Counted from the stretch's first letter, positions 8,682 to 16,443 are shown. The stretch is DNA of 64,000 nucleotides from Neobacillus niacini (GCF_023715785.1 NZ_JAMBOX010000009.1:124001-188000), one strand, 5' to 3'. Numbers and translations: made by a program. Notes: generated from the sequence alone by a model not told the origin.

Positions 8682-9541
8682 TTATTAGCCTCTTATGACA
8701 TATCTGAGGAAAAAATCAAAGCGAACGCGTTATAAGAGCGCTTCTTATGACGTGTTTATGGAAAAAATCAAAGCAAACGCGTTATAAGAACGCTTTTTAT
8801 GACGTGCCAGGGGAAAAAATCAAAGCGAACGCGTTATAAGTACGCCTCTTATAACGTGTTTGTGGAAGAAATCAAAGGAAACGCGTTATAAGAACGCTTT
8901 TTATGACGTGCCAGGGGAAAAAATCAAAGCGAACGCGTTATAAGAGCGCTTCTTATGACGTGTCTGGGGAAAAAATCAAAGCGAACGCGTTATAAGAGCG
9001 CTTCTTATGACGTGTCTGAGGAAAAAATCAAAGCGAACGCGTTATAAAGACGCCTCTTATGACGTGTTTGTGGAAGAAATCAAAGGAAACGCGTTATAAG
9101 AACGCTTCTTATGACGTGTCTGGGGAAAAAATCAAAGCGAACGCGTTATAAGAGCGCTTTTTATGACGTGTCTTGGGAAAAAATCAGAGCGAACGCGTTA
9201 TAAGAGCGCTTCTTATGACGTGTCTAAGGAAAAAATCAAAGCGAACGCGTTATAAGAGCGCCTCTTATATCGTGTTTGTGGAAGAAACCAAAGGAAACGC
9301 GTTATAAGAACGCTTCTTATGACGTGTCTGGGGAAAAAATCAAAGCGAACGCGTTATAAGAGCGCTTCTTATGACGTGTCTTGGGAAAAAATCAGAGCGA
9401 ACGCGTTATAAGGACGCCTCTTATGACGTGTCTAAGGAAGAAATCAAAGGAAACGCGTTATAAGAACGCTTCTTATGACGTGTCTAAGGAAAAAATCAAA
9501 GCGAACGCGTTATAAGAGCGCTTCTTATGACGTGTCTTGGG
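8682..9541. repeat. Tandem array of sixteen 52-bp palindromic repeats
   Basis: The core ACGCGTTATA occurs at 8725, 8777, 8829 and so on to 9505: 16 copies spaced exactly 52 bp apart. A degenerate seventeenth copy sits at the left edge (about 8682-8709). Each unit contains an imperfect palindrome (left arm ACGCGTTATAAGA, short GCGCT-type loop, right arm TCTTATGACGTGT) and an A-rich linker of two types. Linker AAAAAATCAAAGCGA is common; AAGAAATCAAAGGAA is found in units 4, 8, 12 and 15. Because 52 is not a multiple of three and no long frame crosses the array, it is non-coding. It is not a CRISPR array: the linkers are repeats too, not unique spacers. Confidence 0.95.
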
Positions 9542-9612
9542 AAAATGACAAGGCGATTAGCAGGGGCAATTTTAAAATAAAATCGGCAATTCAAATACCG
9601 ATAAACTAAAAA

Positions 9613-9643
9613 ATTGTCGAGAAAAAGACCCTTTCTCGACAAT
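9613..9643 (+). other. Hairpin at the right border of the repeat block
   Basis: ATTGTCGAGAAA and TTTCTCGACAAT form a perfect 12-bp stem around a short loop, ending two bases before the right 23-bp repeat. It shares GTCGAGAAA with the left border hairpin. It could act as a terminator-like structure, but no T-run follows. Confidence 0.75.
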
Positions 9644-9645
9644 CT

Positions 9646-9672
9646 AAGAGATGCATAGCGGCATCTCTTTTT
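9646..9672 (+). terminator. Right copy of 23-bp repeat, functional yppE-type terminator
   Basis: The same hairpin as at 8631-8653, here followed by TTTT. It is most simply the original yppE terminator, now displaced about 1 kb from the gene by the repeat block. Confidence 0.75.
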
Positions 9673-9676
9673 GGCG

Positions 9677-9886
9677 TTAATCCTGTATTTCGATGAGGGA
9701 GTGTATTGGTTCTTCTGGCACTACCGCGCCCAGCTTTTCGAGTTCACGAACTAGATTGCGATAATCGATAATACTTATTTCGTTGTAAATATAGGCCTTC
9801 TTTACAAAATCCATTAGTGCGTTAACGTCATCTGTACTGTAATCTCTGGATTGATTAAATCTACTTTTTAGTTCGCGGATGTCCAT
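9677..9886 (-). CDS. yppF: YppF-like protein
   Basis: A 69-residue soluble helical protein that fits the YppF family: it starts MDIRELKSRFNQ, has a central segment LMDFVKKAYIYNEISIIDYRNLVRELE and sits between yppE and yppG as in B. subtilis. Function unknown; there are no cysteines or catalytic motifs. The ribosome site GGAGGAC lies just upstream of the ATG at 9886. It is transcribed toward the repeat block and converges on yppE. Confidence 0.7.
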   Translation of the reverse strand: MDIRELKSRFNQSRDYSTDDVNALMDFVKKAYIYNEISIIDYRNLVRELEKLGAVVPEEPIHSLIEIQD

Positions 9887-10069
9887 TTTTAAAGTCCTCC
9901 TTCATCGTTTTTTCTATCGTAACACGAATGAAAACGATTCCTTAGTTTTTAAAAAATTTAAACTTCAGACAAAATCCCCGTCATTTTGACAATTGTAGTC
10001 AGCTTCTGCTACTCACCTTTCATCGCCTTGGTTCATACTGTGTTACAGAGATAAATACGGAGGAGATGT

Positions 10070-10606
10070 TTGCCCGTGATTGGTAAATTAGGACCAAGAC
10101 ATCACTTTCATAATGGATATCCGGGTCAATTCATGGGTCAAAGTCCGCTTGGCCCCCAATCGAATCAGTCGTTTTTCGTTCGCAATCAACCTTTGCCTTA
10201 TCAAACCATGTCGCAAAGTCATGGCTGGAACCCTGTATCGCATGGGGGTTACTATCCACAGGGATATGCCCAGCAAATGCAGCCTGGATCACAAGGTTTG
10301 TATCCTAATCAATACTTTCCGCAAAAGGAATCGCAGTCGTTATTCCATAACCCGTTACAGCCGAAGGAAGATATAATGCCATATCCTTACATGCCTATAA
10401 ATGGATATCCAATTATGAACCCTTATCCTAAGCAGAGTTTTATTCCCAAGCAACCCGGGGGAATGCAGTCGATTTTAAATTCCTTTAAGTCACAGGACGG
10501 TTCGGTAGATTTTAATAAAATGATCAATACGGCCGGCCAAATGGCCAATGCTGTTACACAGGTGACTTCACTAGTCAAAGGTTTCGGCGGCATATTTAAA
10601 GCATAA
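10070..10606 (+). CDS. yppG: YppG-like proline/glutamine-rich protein
   Basis: A 178-residue low-complexity protein rich in Pro, Gln, Tyr, Gly and Ser, with a conserved-looking C-terminus (GGMQSILNSFKSQDGSVDFNKMINTAGQMANAVTQ split around residue 145). This is the layout of YppG proteins and of several spore-coat-associated proteins. TTG at 10070 lies six bases after GGAGG (10059-10063); GTG at 10076 is an alternative start. The ATG at 10066 stops after six codons. No signal peptide. Likely sporulation-related by composition, but that is inference. Confidence 0.75.
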   Translation: MPVIGKLGPRHHFHNGYPGQFMGQSPLGPQSNQSFFVRNQPLPYQTMSQSHGWNPVSHGGYYPQGYAQQMQPGSQGLYPNQYFPQKESQSLFHNPLQPKEDIMPYPYMPINGYPIMNPYPKQSFIPKQPGGMQSILNSFKSQDGSVDFNKMINTAGQMANAVTQVTSLVKGFGGIFKA

Positions 10607-10607
10607 A

Positions 10608-10635
10608 AGAAGACGGCCGATTTGGCCGTCTTTTT
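10608..10635. terminator. Terminator between yppG and hsp20
   Basis: AAGACGGCC-gatt-TGGCCGTCTTTTT is a strong GC stem with a T-run on the plus strand and A/T on the other, between convergent genes. Confidence 0.9.
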
Positions 10636-10639
10636 AATT

Positions 10640-11125
10640 TTACTCTTCAATTTCAATTATTTTTCCTGTTTCACGCGGGATTCTCACTTGTAATAAGCCA
10701 TCCCGGTAGGATGCTTTGATGTTTTTTTCGTTAATGGCATGCGGCAGTGAAATGGTTCTTGATGACTGCTGGCGGACAAACCTGCGCCGATAGCTGCGGC
10801 TCCGTTCTTCTTCCGCAGTTTCGAGTTCATAGTTTTCCAAAGAAATGGTTAAGTAATTTCCCGTGACATTTAAGCGAATTTGGTCCTTCTTTACACCCGG
10901 GAGTTCGGCAGAAACAAGATATTCCTTGTCTTTTTCCTGTATATCGACATGAAATCCCGCCGCTTCAAAGGGAAATGGTGTTTTGAAGAATTCATCAATG
11001 GATTGTAAAAATCCTTTAATTGGTTTTTCGTTAAAAAACTCATTCATTGATCGCATTAAGTCACCAAATGGCTCTGGAACGGAATGTTTTGGATTATTCT
11101 TATCACTCGGAAGATTAGATGACAC
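10640..11125 (-). CDS. Hsp20/alpha-crystallin family small heat-shock protein
   Basis: ATP-independent holdase chaperone, 161 residues. The alpha-crystallin domain runs from about 57 to 150 (GFHVDIQEKDKEYLVSAELPGV, then DQIRLNV and the DGLLQVRIP strand with its I-x-I-like end). The N-terminal region (PFGDLMRSMNEFF repeated as SIDEFF) is hydrophobic, as in oligomerising small Hsps. GTG at 11125 is chosen because GGGAGGG sits seven bases upstream; the frame stays open to 11170 without a site. It is a single-gene unit between terminators. No CIRCE or CtsR box was recognised upstream. Confidence 0.88.
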   Translation of the reverse strand: MSSNLPSDKNNPKHSVPEPFGDLMRSMNEFFNEKPIKGFLQSIDEFFKTPFPFEAAGFHVDIQEKDKEYLVSAELPGVKKDQIRLNVTGNYLTISLENYELETAEEERSRSYRRRFVRQQSSRTISLPHAINEKNIKASYRDGLLQVRIPRETGKIIEIEE

Positions 11126-11210
11126 GGCAATACCCTCCCATTCGAAATTTTCACAGGATATCATATGCAAATAGACCTAGGTGGGTGACCTTGAAGCACA
11201 TAATTTCCGC

Positions 11211-11243
11211 AATAAAAAACCGCAGGACATAACACTGCGGTTT
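11211..11243 (-). terminator. Terminator of the Crp/Fnr gene
   Basis: Reading on the minus strand, AAACCGCAG-tgttatgtc-CTGCGGTTTTTTATT follows the stop codon of the regulator gene by five bases. Confidence 0.88.
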
Positions 11244-11248
11244 CAGGC

Positions 11249-11947
11249 TTATATGAAATTAATCTCTTCCATCAAAATTTCCACATCGAGAATCATATTT
11301 CCATCGTCATCGACCTCGACTAGTTCATCCTTCTTCATCTTGGTCAGCGTCCGGCTGATCGTTTCTCTTGTCGTCCCAATCATATTGGCAAGATCCTTAT
11401 TGGTAAATTCTGATTTTAACAGGATTGTTCCATCTTCCTGTTCTGTACCATGTTTTTGGGCAAGGCGGATTAACAGCTTGACAATTTGTTCGTACGTATT
11501 ATTAAGAATTTGTTCTTCGAGACGGTTTTGCAGGTCGACAATCTTTTCACCAAGCACCTTAAATACCTTTATGCAAAGCTCTGGATTTTCAATCAGTACG
11601 TTTTCAAATTGGGAAATCGGTACAGCAATCAAGGTTGACGGCTCAAGCACCTCTGCATAAGCGGGATAATCACCTTTACGGAAAAAGCCGACATGAGGAA
11701 ACATTTCGCCTTTTTTCATGATCGCCACAATTTGTTCTTTGCCGTTCACGTCGCTTTTATAAATCTTTATTTTACCATCATAAATAAAATAGACGTTTTC
11801 CATTGGGTCCCCTTGAAGGAAAACCAGACTGTTTTTCTTCCATTCACGTGCAATCGCAATTTCGGTCACTTTTAACAGTTCCGCGTCATTCAAATCACGG
11901 AAGAGGGTAAAGTTTGAAAGAACTTTTTTTATCTCCTCAATTTTCAT
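11249..11947 (-). CDS. Crp/Fnr family transcriptional regulator
   Basis: A 232-residue regulator with an N-terminal cyclic-nucleotide-binding-type beta-barrel (about 10-125: FLQGDPMENVYFIYDGKIKIY and KKGEMFPHVGFF), a dimerisation helix, and a C-terminal HTH_Crp domain (about 150-225) with recognition helix GTTRETISRTLTKMK. It lacks the C-terminal cysteine cluster that binds Fe-S in Bacillus Fnr; the only cysteine is near residue 126. So it is not a classical oxygen-sensing Fnr, and the ligand is unknown. A Crp/Fnr-type palindrome lies upstream of the ba3 oxidase genes in this window (27088-27103). Confidence 0.9.
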   Translation of the reverse strand: MKIEEIKKVLSNFTLFRDLNDAELLKVTEIAIAREWKKNSLVFLQGDPMENVYFIYDGKIKIYKSDVNGKEQIVAIMKKGEMFPHVGFFRKGDYPAYAEVLEPSTLIAVPISQFENVLIENPELCIKVFKVLGEKIVDLQNRLEEQILNNTYEQIVKLLIRLAQKHGTEQEDGTILLKSEFTNKDLANMIGTTRETISRTLTKMKKDELVEVDDDGNMILDVEILMEEINFI

Positions 11948-12116
11948 TTAATCACCTTCAACTATTAATAATACCAATTCTATTGTATCAAAAAATAGGG
12001 AAATAGTTTATTCTCTTTCCTAACTGTATTTATCGTTAAAAACGGAGACACCTTCCATTGCAGGAAATAATTTTCTTGTTGAATTTCGTATTTAGTGGTG
12101 TTTTTATCTTTTTATC

Positions 12117-12137
12117 CGAACGTTCATTCGCTACAAT
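12117..12137 (+). promoter_or_regulatory. LexA-like box overlapping the mrfA promoter
   Basis: CGAAC-GTTC-ATTCG (12117-12130) matches the Bacillus SOS box CGAAC-N4-GTTCG at nine of ten defined positions. It lies directly against a TACAAT -10-like element (12132-12137), about 20 bases before the mrfA start. No good -35 is seen. SOS control is inference. Confidence 0.45.
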
Positions 12138-12157
12138 AGAGATAATGAGGTGAGAGG

Positions 12158-14431
12158 ATGAAACTGAAAAAAAGTCTACAGGATATACTAGATGAGTTGA
12201 AAATAAACGAAGATTTTAAAGATAATATAGTGGCCTGGAATACGATACCGGAGCGGGAAGCACAAACAGTGCCATTGCCGGAGGGGTTGCACCCGGCTTT
12301 AATTCAAGCTATTTCAAGTAAAGGGATTGAAGCGCTTTACACCCATCAGCAAGCCGCATATGAAAAAGTTATGGGCGGAAAGAGCATTGTGGCTGTAACC
12401 CCGACTGCTTCCGGGAAGACATTATGCTACAATCTACCCGTGCTCCAATCGATTCTATTAAATCCAAATTCACGGGCGTTATATATGTTCCCAACAAAAG
12501 CGCTGGCCCAGGACCAAAAAAGTGAAATCAATGAAATCATCCAAGCGGCAGGGGTTGATATAAACAGCTATACATATGATGGCGATACCCCGGCTAATAT
12601 CCGTCAGCGCGTGAGAAAGGCTGGCCATGTAGTCATCACCAACCCAGATATGCTCCATTCAGGGATTCTGCCGCATCATACGAAGTGGGTGTCCTTGTTT
12701 GAAAATCTTAAATTTGTCGTAATTGATGAGCTTCACACTTACCGCGGTGTGTTTGGCAGCCACGTCGCCAATGTGATTCGCAGACTGAAGCGAATTTGCC
12801 GCTATTACGGCAGTAACCCCGTTTTCATATGCACATCAGCCACGATCGCCAATCCGCTGGAACTGGCGGAAAACCTGACGGAGGAGCGGATGGCGCTGAT
12901 TGATAATAACGGGGCACCAAGCGGAACGAAGCATTTCCTGTTTTATAATCCGCCAATCGTTAATAAACCATTAAATATTCGAAGAAGCGCTACACTTGAG
13001 GTCCGCAAAATTGCTGGTGAACTGTTGAAAAATAAAATCCAAACGATTGTTTTTGCCAGGAGCAGGGTAAGAGTCGAGATCATTCTTACCTATCTGCAAG
13101 AATTGGTAAAGCGCCAATTGGGGCCAAAATCGATTATGGGATACCGCGGCGGCTACTTGCCGACAGAACGTAGAAAAATCGAGAAAGGATTGCGCTCAGG
13201 AGAAATATACGGGGTCGTCAGCACAAATGCCTTGGAATTAGGCGTCGATATTGGGCAATTGCAGGTTTGTATTATGACCGGATATCCAGGAACGATTTCA
13301 AGTGCCTGGCAGCAGGCAGGAAGAGCTGGCAGACGGCATGGCGAAGCCCTGATTATTATGGTTGCCAGTTCAAGTCCGCTGGATCAATATATCATTCAGC
13401 ATCCTGACTACTTCTTCAATAAAAGTCCGGAAACAGCCCGCATTAATCCTGATAACCTGATCATTTTAATTGATCATATGAAATGTGCCGCTTATGAGTT
13501 GCCGTTTAAAGCAGGTGAACAATTTGGCCAAGTCGGGACGGAAGAACTGCTGGAATATTTATCAGAGGAAAGGATCCTATACCGTAACGGAGATAAGTGG
13601 TATTGGATGAACGATTCATTCCCGGCCCATAATATCAGCTTGCGCTCTGCCTCCCAGGAAAACGTGATTATTGTTGATCAGACGGATGTGGCCAATGTAA
13701 AGGTTATTGGGGAAATGGATCGCTTTTCGGCCATGACGCTGCTCCATGAAGAAGCGATCTACTTGCATCAAGGGACACAATATCAGGTCGAGAAGCTCGA
13801 TTGGGAGGAGAAGAAGGCATTCGTCAGGGAAGTGGATGTCGATTATTTCACTGATGCCAATCTGGCCGTCCAGCTTAAAGTATTAGAGGTTGACAGGCTG
13901 AAGCCTCTGGAGGAGGCCGAAATCGGCTACGGCGATGTCAGTGTCAGGGCAATGGCGACCATCTTCAAAAAAATCAAATTTGAAACCCATGAAAACATCG
14001 GCTCGGGTCCGATTCACCTGCCTGAGGAGGAGCTTCATACGAATGCCGCCTGGATCTCACTGAATAAATCTTTTGCTGAGCTGGGCCAAGACAGGCTTGA
14101 ACAAGGGCTCATCGGGGCAGCGCATGCTTTAGGGGCGATTGGGCCATTATTCGTTATGGCCGACCCGCAGGATATTCATGTCATTCCGCAGGTGAAGGCA
14201 GACCATAACGAAAAACCGACAATCTTTTTTTACGATCGGTATCCAGGCGGCATCGGCTTGAGTGAAAAAATTCATTCCGGTATGACTGAGGTATTCATGG
14301 AAGCAAAACAAATGATTGGGCGCTGCCGCTGTGAATCGGGGTGCCCATCCTGTATCGGGACCGACACGGTAAGCGAGACAGCGAAACAGGATGCAATCAA
14401 AATTATTGATTCCTTTTTACAAAGGTCTTGA
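12158..14431 (+). CDS. mrfA: MrfA-type DEAD/DEAH helicase with DUF1998 domain
   Basis: ATP-dependent 3'-5' helicase of the mitomycin repair pathway (YprA in B. subtilis), which works with the MrfB nuclease to repair mitomycin C lesions. The 757 residues contain Walker A PTASGKT, the Walker B-type motif DELH, CTSATIANP, and the helicase C-terminal motifs STNALELGVDIG and QQAGRAGRR. The C-terminal DUF1998 zinc site has the spacing CRCESGCPSC. The start at 12158 has AGGTGAGAGG immediately upstream. mrfB follows 21 bases later, forming a two-gene operon. Confidence 0.95.
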   Translation: MKLKKSLQDILDELKINEDFKDNIVAWNTIPEREAQTVPLPEGLHPALIQAISSKGIEALYTHQQAAYEKVMGGKSIVAVTPTASGKTLCYNLPVLQSILLNPNSRALYMFPTKALAQDQKSEINEIIQAAGVDINSYTYDGDTPANIRQRVRKAGHVVITNPDMLHSGILPHHTKWVSLFENLKFVVIDELHTYRGVFGSHVANVIRRLKRICRYYGSNPVFICTSATIANPLELAENLTEERMALIDNNGAPSGTKHFLFYNPPIVNKPLNIRRSATLEVRKIAGELLKNKIQTIVFARSRVRVEIILTYLQELVKRQLGPKSIMGYRGGYLPTERRKIEKGLRSGEIYGVVSTNALELGVDIGQLQVCIMTGYPGTISSAWQQAGRAGRRHGEALIIMVASSSPLDQYIIQHPDYFFNKSPETARINPDNLIILIDHMKCAAYELPFKAGEQFGQVGTEELLEYLSEERILYRNGDKWYWMNDSFPAHNISLRSASQENVIIVDQTDVANVKVIGEMDRFSAMTLLHEEAIYLHQGTQYQVEKLDWEEKKAFVREVDVDYFTDANLAVQLKVLEVDRLKPLEEAEIGYGDVSVRAMATIFKKIKFETHENIGSGPIHLPEEELHTNAAWISLNKSFAELGQDRLEQGLIGAAHALGAIGPLFVMADPQDIHVIPQVKADHNEKPTIFFYDRYPGGIGLSEKIHSGMTEVFMEAKQMIGRCRCESGCPSCIGTDTVSETAKQDAIKIIDSFLQRS

Positions 14432-14452
14432 TTGAACGGGGAAGTGCAATAA

Positions 14453-15715
14453 ATGTCGTTAAGAAATAAATTAAATCGGTTAAAACCACATATCTCGGGC
14501 GGAAGCCAGTCGGCGGCAAGTCCGCCGTCAGGTCCGGGAAGCACAACAATTGAGGTGCCTTTTAAGGAAAAGTGGGAACAAGAAAATGTTTACCCTTATT
14601 TTCTTGACGAGGATTACTGCCTAATTAGGGAAGTGAAATTCCCGCTCTCCCATGAGCATGGCCATTATCGGTTTGGAGAATTTCTTGAGGCAGTCAAAAT
14701 TTGGAACGACAAGGGGTTCGGCCATCCGCTGTCGGCAAAAGGCTATGCTGCCGACGAATTGTTCTTTTTTGATACTGAGACAACCGGTCTTGGCTCTGGT
14801 GTAGGCAACACGATTTTTTTGCTGGGATATGCGAGTGTGAATGAAGACCAGCTGATATTGCGGCAGCACCTTCTCCCGCATCCCGGAGCTGAAATCGCTT
14901 TATACCAAAGCTTTTTGGAAAAAATCAATTATAAAACATTGGTTACCTATAACGGCAAAGCGTTTGACTGGCCTCAGGTGAAGACAAGACATACTCTGGT
15001 AAGAGAGCATGTCCCAAAGCTGCCAGCATTTGGCCATTTTGATTTGTTCCATGCGGCGAGAAGATTGTGGAAGCATAAGCTGGAGCGCTTGAAATTGGCC
15101 ATTGTCGAAAAGGAAGTTCTAGGTGTGGAAAGAGTCGATGATATCCCTGGATTTTTGGCGCCGATGATTTATTTCGATTTTATTGAACGCAAAGAGCCCG
15201 AAGGCATTCTCGGCATCCTAAAGCATAATGAACTGGATATCTTGTCACTCATTACCTTGTATACACACCTTACTTTTCAGCTATGCGGCATTGACAGGAA
15301 GCAGTCTAGGATGGAGACTTTTGAAGTTGGCCGCTGGTATGCGGCTATCGGGGAAAATAAGCAAGCGGAAAAGGTACTGGGCAAGCTGACAACTGGGACA
15401 GATTCTGCCTCTTGCCTGGCAAAGCTGACCCTTGCTTATCAGCATAAAAAAAATCGTGATTGGGAACAGGCGCGAATTTTATTTTTGGAGGCTGCCGATA
15501 TCGAAGATGAGCAAATTGCCTTGGAGGCTTGTCTGGAGCTTGCAAAAATCCATGAGCACCGGCTGAAGGATTTTAAACTGGCGATGGACTATTGCATGAG
15601 AGCCCTGGAAATCATGGAGGGAAGTAAGAAAATCAGTCCGGATGATCCGGCGGTAGAGCAGTTTCAATTTAGATTGGCGAGACTGAAACGTAAGCAATCT
15701 CGAAATATAGAATGA
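14453..15715 (+). CDS. mrfB: MrfB DnaQ-like exonuclease with TPR region
   Basis: Predicted 3'-5' exonuclease partner of MrfA (YprB). The 420 residues include a DEDD-type RNase H-like exonuclease (about 95-265): FFDTETTGLGSG carries the first catalytic D and E, and TYNGKAFDWP the second aspartate. HNELDILSL supplies the last one. The C-terminal third (about 290-415) is helical with TPR-like repeats (AKLTLAYQHKKNRDWEQARI). The N-terminal tail of about 45 residues is Ser/Gly/Pro-rich. GGGGAAG lies upstream of the ATG. Confidence 0.93.
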   Translation: MSLRNKLNRLKPHISGGSQSAASPPSGPGSTTIEVPFKEKWEQENVYPYFLDEDYCLIREVKFPLSHEHGHYRFGEFLEAVKIWNDKGFGHPLSAKGYAADELFFFDTETTGLGSGVGNTIFLLGYASVNEDQLILRQHLLPHPGAEIALYQSFLEKINYKTLVTYNGKAFDWPQVKTRHTLVREHVPKLPAFGHFDLFHAARRLWKHKLERLKLAIVEKEVLGVERVDDIPGFLAPMIYFDFIERKEPEGILGILKHNELDILSLITLYTHLTFQLCGIDRKQSRMETFEVGRWYAAIGENKQAEKVLGKLTTGTDSASCLAKLTLAYQHKKNRDWEQARILFLEAADIEDEQIALEACLELAKIHEHRLKDFKLAMDYCMRALEIMEGSKKISPDDPAVEQFQFRLARLKRKQSRNIE

Positions 15716-15763
15716 AAAATACCCTTGTAACAAAATGTTCACAATTTACTTGGCAATTCCATA

Positions 15764-15792
15764 TTGTTATCCACCCATAAACAAGGTACAAT
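15764..15792 (+). promoter_or_regulatory. SigA-type promoter for the 31-residue peptide
   Basis: TTGTTA (15764-15769), a 17-base spacer and TACAAT (15787-15792) lie 50 bases upstream of the small gene at 15845. Just upstream, ATGTTCACAATTT resembles the TTGTGAA half-sites seen near the cba operon. Confidence 0.5.
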
Positions 15793-15844
15793 CTTTAATT
15801 GTGTTGAGTACAAAATGACTCAAAAACATTATGGAGTGGGTAAA

Positions 15845-15940
15845 ATGTATAAGGCGATTTTATTTTTATTTTTTGTCGTTGTTTGTTTGACTGCTGTTGT
15901 TTTCACAAGCTTAAAAGACAGCTTTTATTCCATGTTGTAA
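15845..15940 (+). CDS. 31-residue single-pass membrane peptide
   Basis: A very small gene with a good ribosome site (GGAGTGGG before ATG at 15845) and its own candidate promoter. The product has one hydrophobic segment of about 18 residues (ILFLFFVVVCLTAVVF), preceded by MYKA and followed by a polar SLKDSFYS tail, so it is probably an integral membrane peptide. I do not recognise it. Its size and shape recall accessory peptides of respiratory complexes, or sporulation membrane peptides, but nothing specific links it to either. It lies between mrfB and cotD. Confidence 0.55.
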   Translation: MYKAILFLFFVVVCLTAVVFTSLKDSFYSML

Positions 15941-15994
15941 GGAACAATGGTCCGTATTTTCGGATTTATCATAAAAATAGGTGTTTTCATTAGT

Positions 15995-16022
15995 ACAAGA
16001 GTTTCTCTCTTTTCATAGGCTG
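15995..16022 (+). promoter_or_regulatory. Candidate SigK promoter of cotD
   Basis: AC at 15995-15996, a 17-base spacer and CATAGGCTG (16014-16022) fit the SigK pattern AC-N16/17-CATANNNTA with one mismatch, about 40 bases before cotD. CotD of B. subtilis is a mother-cell, SigK-dependent gene. Confidence 0.5.
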
Positions 16023-16061
16023 TTAATGTAAACAAAATATGACTTGAAGGGAGAGCATAAG

Positions 16062-16433
16062 ATGTATCTAGGAACCAATTTTGCCCCACCGGTGATTCAT
16101 CCAACTCAGGAGTATGTGAACCATACTTTTTCAACGACGGTAGTGCCGCATATTCATCCGGTTCATACGACTACTGTGAACCACCATATGTTTGAGCATA
16201 AGCATTATTGTCCGCAAACTGCCTCATGCTGTGAGGAGGTATGCAACCAGCATATTAACTGCTGTAATCCATGTGCGCCGACCGCAGTAATGCCCGCAAT
16301 GATGCCTGCCATGATGCCGGCAGCCAATGCGTTGCCAAATGCAATGCCAAATATGATGCCAAATATGGCGCCAGGCTTTGGCCCGGGTGCACCAGGGTTC
16401 GGCCCAGGACCATTCATGGGTCCCAGACCTTAA
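16062..16433 (+). CDS. cotD: Spore coat protein CotD
   Basis: Inner spore coat component, 123 residues. The N-terminal half aligns with B. subtilis CotD: APPVIHPTQEYVNHTFS, TVVPHIHPVHTT and VNHHMFEHKHY, all His-rich. It then has a Cys-rich patch (SCCEEVCNQHINCCNPC). The C-terminal half differs and is a Met/Pro/Ala then Gly/Pro repeat (MPAMMPAMMPA, FGPGAPGFGPGP). The ATG at 16062 is set by AAGGGAGAG upstream; a TTG at 16044 in the same frame would include that site. A terminator follows. Confidence 0.9.
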   Translation: MYLGTNFAPPVIHPTQEYVNHTFSTTVVPHIHPVHTTTVNHHMFEHKHYCPQTASCCEEVCNQHINCCNPCAPTAVMPAMMPAMMPAANALPNAMPNMMPNMAPGFGPGAPGFGPGPFMGPRP

Positions 16434-16443
16434 TTGAACTTTT

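Noticed and set aside
8682..9541. Array read as a CRISPR locus
   Set aside because: The sequences between palindromes are themselves repeats (two linker types), the period is exactly 52 bp, and there are no cas genes nearby.
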